Shown here: one piece after another, positions 57,671-64,000 of the stretch
Position numbering within the stretch: the stretch's first letter is position 1
Layout: the number at the start of each line of letters is the position of its first letter
Source of the DNA: Aedes albopictus
Lineage: Eukaryota > Arthropoda > Insecta > Diptera > Culicidae
NCBI RefSeq assembly: GCF_035046485.1
Contig: NC_085137.1
Span: 345,082,505-345,146,504 of the forward strand
Direction: 5' to 3'
DNA length: 64,000 nt
Program-made: the position numbers and the translations under genes
The notes under the pieces: model-generated
What the model saw: only the letters and a program-made list of their open reading frames with translations
What the model was told of the DNA's origin: nothing
Database searches by the model: none

Positions 57671-58139
57671 ACCGCATACACATCAACGAGTTTTTTTTTA
57701 AATTATGACACATTAAGATCTGTTATAACAAGTTGATGTAAACATATTTGCTGAATATAAAAATCCGAACACTGTTATTGTTTTAAACAATATCACATAG
57801 TAATTAACTTTTTTTCCATGTGCTTCAAATTTTTAAAGATTTCCGTATAACTTAATTCTCATTTTAGCTCACTGTTAAATTTTCAGATCAATTGATCATA
57901 TAAGAACTAACTTACAGCACGTCAAAGTTGGCCATTGTGTATAGAAAACGGCGTTCACTGCTATTCTTATGAACATAGAAAATATACACTCCCGATCAAA
58001 AGCTTGGGGTCACCCCCTCAAAAACGTCATTTTTTCGGCTCATATCTCCAATTTTCGTCCGATTTCAAAATCCTAGATCTCATTCAAAAGATAATAAGCA
58101 AGGAAGCTTTCAACATAATTTAAATAAAACATTTTCAAA

Positions 58140-59190
58140 ACTGTTTGTATGTAAACTTCTGGGTATCTCGTGACACTGCCGTAAGTTTGTATTATTTTTT
58201 TAGAAAATTTGACAACTTTGGGTTAAGTTTACATACACCAAAACCTTAATTGGGTTCTTTTGGGATATTTAGATTATTTCATAATCGGAATCTCCGCATA
58301 AACATTAGTCGAAATCCAAAATTTCATAATTTTTGGAGTCCGGGAACTATTTTTGAGTTTGTATGGGGAAAATGTTCGGGTCGAACTGTCATTTTATCGA
58401 TTGAACTGTCATTCTATCCGCCAAAAATTAAAACTGTTTTGGTAATTTAACCATAAAAAAAAATAAAAGTATTTAAATCCAATAAAATCACTTTATACTC
58501 AGAAAAATGAGCTCTTTCGATTAGGCTATACTGTCCATATTCGCATAGATGACGTAAGGGCCACTGTAGTTTTCAACACACTTTTGAAATTTTAACAATG
58601 AATAATGGAAATTAAAAAAAAAACCATTTTAACATCTAGCTAGTGATTAGGTCTTGTGCTCTATTGAATAAAATTAGTCACAATTATGCACATGTGATAG
58701 ATATTAGCTTGTGAATGCTGACATTGTCAATGGTTGTTACGTCAACTATGCGAACATGGGCAGTATAGAAAATAGCAATATTTTATTCGCTAAACAACCC
58801 AATTTAGGTAACAAGTCGGGACTGCCTAAATGTATTCATTACCTTTGGATTCCTAAATTCATTACCTCATTGGATTCAGTTCATTATCTAAATGGATTTG
58901 AAGATTGCAAAGTGTAAGACCGGACGGGAAGAATCGTCCGCCATTGCTCTGTTGTTAGTAAGATGCAAATCTCAACTTCTACTTCATATTATTGACCAGA
59001 AATTTGATCGTTTATTTGCTCACTTGTGGTGCACAATCGACTAAAGTTTGTTTCAGCTACGTCGGTGCATTAGAAATTGATATTTGCATCTTCAAAATCG
59101 CGAGGCAAATTATTAGAAAGAGAGGGAAGATAGTAAAAATTACACGTCGTCCCGTGCGGCCTTAAGAAGGGCAGGTGACCTGGGGATTTA
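58140..59190. other. No recognised gene
   Basis: AT-rich interior of the Tc1-like element. Frames of 62-68 codons only. Confidence 0.4.
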
Positions 59191-59511
59191 AAGGGCACCA
59201 CGCGGGGTTTCTGAGGGATTTCATGAGAATTTCAGGAGGAGGGGGCGCTTCAGGGGAGTTTCGAAGGGTTTCAGGTAAGTTACATGAGGTCCGAGGGGGT
59301 TTTAGGAAGATTTCGAATGCATTTAAGACAGCTTCAGATGATTTTTGACGAGTTTAAAATGTGTTAATCAGGCGTTACGTAGACATTTTTTGGGGATTTC
59401 TGAGGGTCTCAGGTGCGTTACATGGGGTCCGAGAGGGTTTTAGGAGGATTTCGAAGGCATTTCAGACAGCTTCAGATGATTTTCAGATATGTAACTCAGG
59501 CGTTACGAAGG

Positions 59512-60398
59512 GTGTAATAAGAAGAGCGGGGATAAACACGAGTGGGACGATTTTCACGAAGTCCGTTCAGCTGCTTGGTTTCGCCGATGATATTGATATT
59601 ATTGCTTGTAAATTTGAGACGATGGCGGAAACGTACATCCGAGTGAAGCCAGGCGAATCGGATTAGTCATTAATGTGTCGAAGACAAAGTACATGATGGC
59701 AAAGGGCTCCAGGGAGGAATCACCGCGCCCGCCACCCCGAATTCATATCGATGGTGATGAAATCGAGGCGGTTGAAGAATTCGTGTACTTGGGCTCACTG
59801 GTGACCGACGACAACGACACCAGCAGAGAAATTCAGAGGCGCATTGTGGCAGGAAATCGTGCCTACTTTGGACTCCGCAGAACTCTACGATCGAATAAAG
59901 TTCGCCGTAACACGAAGTTAACCATCTACAAAACGTTGATTAGACCGGTCGTCCTCTATGGGCACGAAACATGGACCCTACGTGCAGAGGACCAACGCGC
60001 CCTTGGAGTTTTCGAACGGAAGGTGTTGCGTACCATCTACGGCGGAGTGCAGATGGAAGACGGGACTTGGAGACGGCGAATGAACCACGAGCTACATCAG
60101 CTGCTGGGAGAACCAACCATCGTCCATACCGCGAAAATCGGGAGGCTACGGTGGGCGGGTCACGTCATCAGGATGTCGGATAGCAACCCGACTAAAATGG
60201 TTCTCGAGAGTCATCCGACCGGTACAGGAAGACGTGGAGCGCAGCGAGCTAGGTGGGTCGACCAAGTGGAGGACGATCTGCGGACCCTACGCAGAGTGCG
60301 GAACTGGAGACAAACAGCCATGGAACGAGTGGAATGGAGACGGCTACTATGTACAGCAGAGGCCACCCCGGCCTTAGCCTGACCGGTAAGTAAGGTAA
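59512..60398 (+). mobile_element. RTE-type non-LTR retrotransposon, 3' fragment
   Basis: A 12-bp direct repeat GCGTTACGAAGG lies at 59500-59511 and 60399-60410, consistent with target-primed insertion, although the word also belongs to the surrounding minisatellite. The 887-bp insert ends with GGTAAGTAAGGTAAG, a short tandem tail typical of RTE elements. JAM1 of Aedes aegypti is a candidate relative. Confidence 0.75.
59523..60382 (+). pseudogene. Reverse transcriptase C-terminal part (RTE type), frameshifted
   Basis: The first frame reads LLGFADDIDIIA (catalytic FADD, about 59572-59605) and ends in a stop at 59664-59666 just after YIRVKPGESD. The homologous continuation resumes in another frame at 59675 with VSKTKYM and runs 235 codons to the natural stop at 60380-60382. 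Recognisable RTE-like blocks follow: EEFVYLGSLV, IYKTLIRPVVLYGHETWTL, FERKVLRTIYGG, GRLRWAGHVIRM. The fingers/palm N-terminal part and the endonuclease are absent because of 5' truncation. A one- or two-base indel near 59655 explains the break. CR1-like elements share some of these blocks, so RTE is favoured, not proven. Confidence 0.8.
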
Positions 60399-61248
60399 GC
60401 GTTACGAAGGCCTTTTCAATGATTTCTGATAATCTCAGGTGCATTACATGGGGTACGAGAGGTTTTACGGGGATTTCGATGGCATTTCAGACAGCTTCAG
60501 ATGATTTTTGGCGAGTTTCAGAGGTGTTACTCAGGTGTTACGTAGGCGTTTTCGGGGGATTCTGAGGGTATCAGGTGCGTTAAATGGGGTCCGAGGGGGT
60601 TTTAGGGGAATTTCGATGGCATTTCAGACAGCTACAGATGGTTTTTGGCGAGTTTCAGAGGCGTTACTCAAGCGTCACTTAGGCGTTTTCGGTGGTTTCT
60701 GAGGGTCTAACAGGGGGTTTTGAGAGGGGTTAAGGGTGCCTACAGTTTCTGAAAACACATTTCGGATCACAGCTCGTAAGTAAGCTTCAAGGAGATTTAA
60801 GCACACAAGTTATGCATGTAGATTCAATGACTTATGCTCAAGAAAGTTCTTAGGAAACCTTTAACTGTCCCAAACCAACCCCATCCCCCCTTATTGCTTC
60901 CCCTGACCACGCCATAAACTCCCCTTAACTCCACTTACAACTTAATTCCCTCAAACCAACCTAATCTAAAACACTCCAACTGCTCTGAACACAATCCATT
61001 TAGGTGACGTTACATGAATGGAGGGACTTAAATAGATTTTACCTAAATGGATCCGACTTAATTGGAGGTTTGAGTGTACAAACATTTTTAAGTTTTATTT
61101 TAATCATGTTCAATGTTGTTGTTTCTTTGAATTATTATCTTTTGAATGAGATCTAAGGTTTTGAATTTGGACGCAAATTGGCGGAGATAAGAGCCCACAA
61201 AAAATTACATGTTTAGAGGGGGTGACACCAAACTTTTGATCCGGTGTG

Positions 61249-62484
61249 TTTAAAATTAAAATGAAATTAAATTTCCCAAAGCAAATAAATAAATAAACTG
61301 GATAGAACCTAATAAAAAATCAAACACGAAATTCAATGACAAGCTTCCCAGACAGTAAATGAGAAGGGAAATTTCCTGAAGAAAATCTGAAGTAATTTCC
61401 AATAGAAAATAATTAATCCAAGACGAATTCCTGAAGCTACTGCTTTATGCATTTTCAGATATTAGGAATATGTATTAGTATTACCTGGTGAAACCTTAAA
61501 ATTCTCAGTGCTAGTGCCAAATGACCACCGGCAATGAAGAAATATTTGCTCGCCAAAAAAAAAAATGCTCGAAACATTCCATGTCCAACTAGCACTCTCT
61601 TTCAAAACCTCTGACTTCAAATATTTTATTATTTTTATCCAAAACTCTGGAGAATTTATGATTTTGAACAGTCCTGGTTTCTTATTTCATTTTGATTTTT
61701 GATTCGAATAAACTTTCAAATAATGAAATTCGCTGCATGCGCCAGATCATTAATCAAATTATAACATGTCAAGTAAAAAAGAAAAACATTCGGAATATTT
61801 ATGGCATAATTTCTGATCGAATTGCCACTAATGATTTATAGGAAATGACTGGTGTAGCTTTTGAAAACAGTGTTGTAAATTATCGTGACCATCACGAGAT
61901 AACCGTTATAGCCGAATTCTGATGTCATTCAACCCACTTGCATATCACTAACCCGAAATGACACACATTTTATGGATTTCGTCCTTCATTCATTTTCTGC
62001 AATGGCTGAGTGCTGAGTGTGCTTCAGACGGGTTACGAAAGACTCAATCACTCGGATCAGTGATGCATGACGGGCACATCCATATCAGCAGTGATAGTCA
62101 TAGATGAGAATGACAGGGATTCACTGCTTTCTGGTGTTTACGAATTTAGAGATTTCAAATAGGAACAAACAAATGCAAACTGATTCAACGGCGATAATCA
62201 GCGTCATTGTGACTATAACATCGATATTTATTATAGTATTTGATTAGCAGATTTTTAAGAAAATCGCTATAATAAAAATGTTAAATAATTTTCAGATCAT
62301 TTGACAGATTTAGAGCAAGAAATGGCCGGCAAACATGGTCAATAACGAAAAAAGTGTCTTGTATGTGCGTAGTATGTCAAATGGTCTGAGATAGTTAAAT
62401 TTAAGGTTATGATTTTTAAAGTTTTAAAGAATTGCCGGGCCAAAAAATATCCATAAGTTGACTCATACTTTCAAGAGCAGCCGA
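61249..62484. other. No recognised gene
   Basis: AT-rich DNA with short frames only. The GAAGGGAAATTTCCTGAAG words near 61360 recall the short-period arrays. Confidence 0.4.
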
Positions 62485-62875
62485 CACTGACCCTCTTCTG
62501 AGCCCATGGATCAAATGGACCCGGATACTTGGACATCGATGAACGGCAACTCGTAATGGACCCCCAATCGGACTGGAAAAAGGAAAAAAGCAACAGCCAC
62601 ACATCAACATCCTCGCGCTCCTCATTCTACAATGATAGGGTACGATTGGCACAAATTTCCCAAATGGAGGAGAACGTGCCTCTGGAGCCGACCTACTAGG
62701 GTAGAAAGTGAAAGCAGCGCAACGGCAACCAGTTCGTTATAGTAAAATTAGAATAGAATACATTTAGGCACTGTACAAAGTGTAAGTACAGCTTCCAATT
62801 GGAATCGCTCACGCAGTGACCTACTGCACAAAAAAGCTGTAAATTAGGTTATGTGATTGAAGAATAAGAAAACAA
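62485..62875 (+). mobile_element. SINE (family of 39144), copy 4, head missing
   Basis: It begins at CACTGACCCTCTTCTGAGCC, then CCCCAATCGGACTGGAAAAA, CTCCTCATTCTACAATG, CAACCAGTTCGTTATAG, CACTGTACAAAGTGTAAGTA, and ends CTGTAAATTAGGTTATGTG with GAAGAATAAGAAAACAATAA. About 60 bp of extra sequence (62636-62700) sits at the 'CATTCTAC' position. Confidence 0.8.
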
Positions 62876-62989
62876 TAAGAATGTCGTACAAGTTGATTAA
62901 GATTTGTTTTATGATCGAACGTGATTTCAGCTCTTTGCTCGTGAGTAAGCAATTTCGCATACAAATCTCGAGCTCGAGATTTTTTTACA

Positions 62990-63453
62990 ACCGTACGTGT
63001 GTTTGCTCACGCAAGAGAAATTCATGGATGAGAGTTGATTGTGAGCTACTGTTCGTGATGCAGAGAGTGGAGGATGAAACTTGCACACATTGTGGGATCC
63101 AAGCGACAGAAACTCTCCAACACAAATTTTGTACCTGCGCTCGTGTCGGCCCGGCTTGGACGGTCCTACAGCAGAGAATAGCGGGCATCATGAATGGATG
63201 GAGACGATTTACTTTTGAAGAGCTGGTTAGACCTGTCCTAGTTGGGATAAGCAGAAATCAACGAGTGAAAATTTTGAAGTTGTTTATTAACTACACCTGC
63301 TTCGTTAATCAATGTAACGGTAGAATTGATGTGAATGCACTAAATTTTCACCTAGATATAGATTTTTAAATTGAAATAATTGTATAATAGTTAACAAATG
63401 AACTGACAAATAAAACTAAACTTTTAATTTCAAAAAAAAAAAAAAAAAAAAAA
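62990..63453 (+). pseudogene. 3' end of another non-LTR retrotransposon with poly(A) tail
   Basis: The frame 62857-63369 ends in a region typical of the C-terminus of non-LTR ORF2 proteins: a zinc knuckle CTHCGIQATETLQHKFCTC (about 63088-63144), then WTVLQQRI and RFTFEELV. A stop at 63367-63369 is followed by AATAAA near 63409 and a run of 22 A (63432-63453). The reverse transcriptase itself is absent, so this is a short 5'-truncated copy. The upstream part of the frame (before about 63040) is probably unrelated flank. The clade is uncertain. Confidence 0.65.
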
Positions 63454-64000
63454 GCAGTGCTGTTAAATATCATGCATTTCACTTCTCCATTTTTTTTTCT
63501 AAAACTTTGGCATTTGATTCTAGTCAGCGTGCTTTCTGTTTGTGTCACAGTCACTTTCCTTTTTCCACCAGAACTGGACTGATTGCGATGTTAGACTTGC
63601 CAGTAATATATTTAAACATGTAGTACAAAATTATAATTAGTGCATGTTAGTTATTGAAAATATTGAGTTTTGACTGAAACCATCAAAATATCAGATCGTC
63701 CGCTATGACAGTGATCTATAGTGTGGGTCAATATCAAGTCGTTGCCTATCATTATCGCCATGATATTGATTGGCCTACAGTAATGGTGCAGGTAGTGCAA
63801 TATCAGTAGACGACTGGCAGGACTGATATTTTGCAGCTATGAATACCAGAACTGCTCTCACACAGCAGGTCCCATAGATAACATAGTTTTTCAATTAATA
63901 TTTTACTTAGACGTAGGAATAGGTTCGGTCAGCAAGAATCTCTGCGAAAAAATCATTACAGAAACCTCTTAGAAAGTCCCAAGGGCAATCATTCGGGAAA
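63454..64000. other. No recognised gene
   Basis: AT-rich DNA containing TATCATTATCGCCATGATA-type words near 63750. The window edge falls in GAAAAAATCATTACAGAAAC words resembling the short-period arrays. Confidence 0.35.

Larger units (their letters stand above)
59190..60760 (+). repeat. Minisatellite with about 130-bp unit
   Basis: The unit contains TTTCTGAGGGTCTCAGGTGC, GGGGTCCGAGGGGGTTTTAG, CATTTCAGACAGCTTCAGAT and GGCGTTACGTAGGCGTTTTC. Units are seen at about 59265-59390, 59390-59505, 60405-60540, 60540-60670 and part of 60670-60760. The RTE fragment interrupts the array between units two and three. Confidence 0.85.
57987..61248. mobile_element. Tc1-like inverted ends 3.3 kb apart
   Basis: The left end CACTCCCGATCAAAAGCTTG continues GGGTCACCCCCTC. 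The right end is its partner, ending CAAACTTTTGATCCGGTGTG, and the match runs about 110 bp, including CTTAGATCTCATTCAAAAGA-type sequence. TA precedes the left tip; the right flank is TT and may have mutated. No transposase is seen between. The space holds the 130-bp minisatellite and the RTE fragment. Confidence 0.7.

Overview
This window reads as intergenic or intronic DNA from a culicine mosquito, most likely Aedes (aegypti/albopictus type). It is AT-rich, full of nested transposons and long inverted repeats. It carries two copies of a tRNA-derived SINE that looks like Feilai of Aedes aegypti, plus the C-terminal part of an RTE-type reverse transcriptase and a LOA-type non-LTR retrotransposon. 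I found no convincing host protein-coding gene. Everything that clearly codes for protein belongs to mobile elements. A 23-N gap at 13008-13030 shows this is an assembled scaffold.

Layout. 1-7.7 kb: small palindromic MITEs, a 2.1 kb element with 75-bp inverted ends, and several TA-flanked (Tc1/mariner-like) non-autonomous elements. 8.5-12.2 kb: a giant hairpin (two arms of about 1.85 kb) between two TTAA sites. 13.1-19.35 kb: a nest in which a hAT-like foldback (8-bp target duplication) was hit by a second hAT element (8-bp duplication) that itself holds a 2.7 kb inverted repeat. 19.9-21.5 kb: an old foldback of the 'CGCCATCTTG' type. 22.3-25.0 kb: a second hAT-like foldback sharing its tips with the one at 13.1 kb. 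26.5-31.6 kb: the most notable object, a 5.0 kb DNA transposon with 935-bp terminal inverted repeats between TTAA sites. It carries a 678-residue transposase-like reading frame interrupted by one in-frame stop, with a good 5'-UTR intron. 31.7-34.7 kb: a non-coding element with CAGGG tips. 35-43.3 kb: degenerate short-period repeats with SINEs and a hAT MITE. 43.9-51.7 kb: a pogo/Tigger-like pair of ends enclosing a degenerate 24-bp-type array and a LOA retrotransposon whose ORF (1208 codons) is open from endonuclease to RNase H and zinc knuckle. 52-64 kb: SINEs, a TTAA MITE, a Tc1-like pair of ends 3.3 kb apart enclosing a 130-bp minisatellite split by an RTE fragment, and the poly(A)-tailed tail of another non-LTR element.

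The elements act as independent parasites rather than as a pathway. The functional links that can be seen are: the transposase of the 26.5 kb element may once have mobilised the related non-coding foldbacks at 19.9 kb and 31.6-35 kb, which share end or subterminal motifs with it; and LOA/RTE-type reverse transcriptases are the usual source of SINE mobility. All family names rest on motif recognition and on target-site duplications read directly from the sequence; no search was run.
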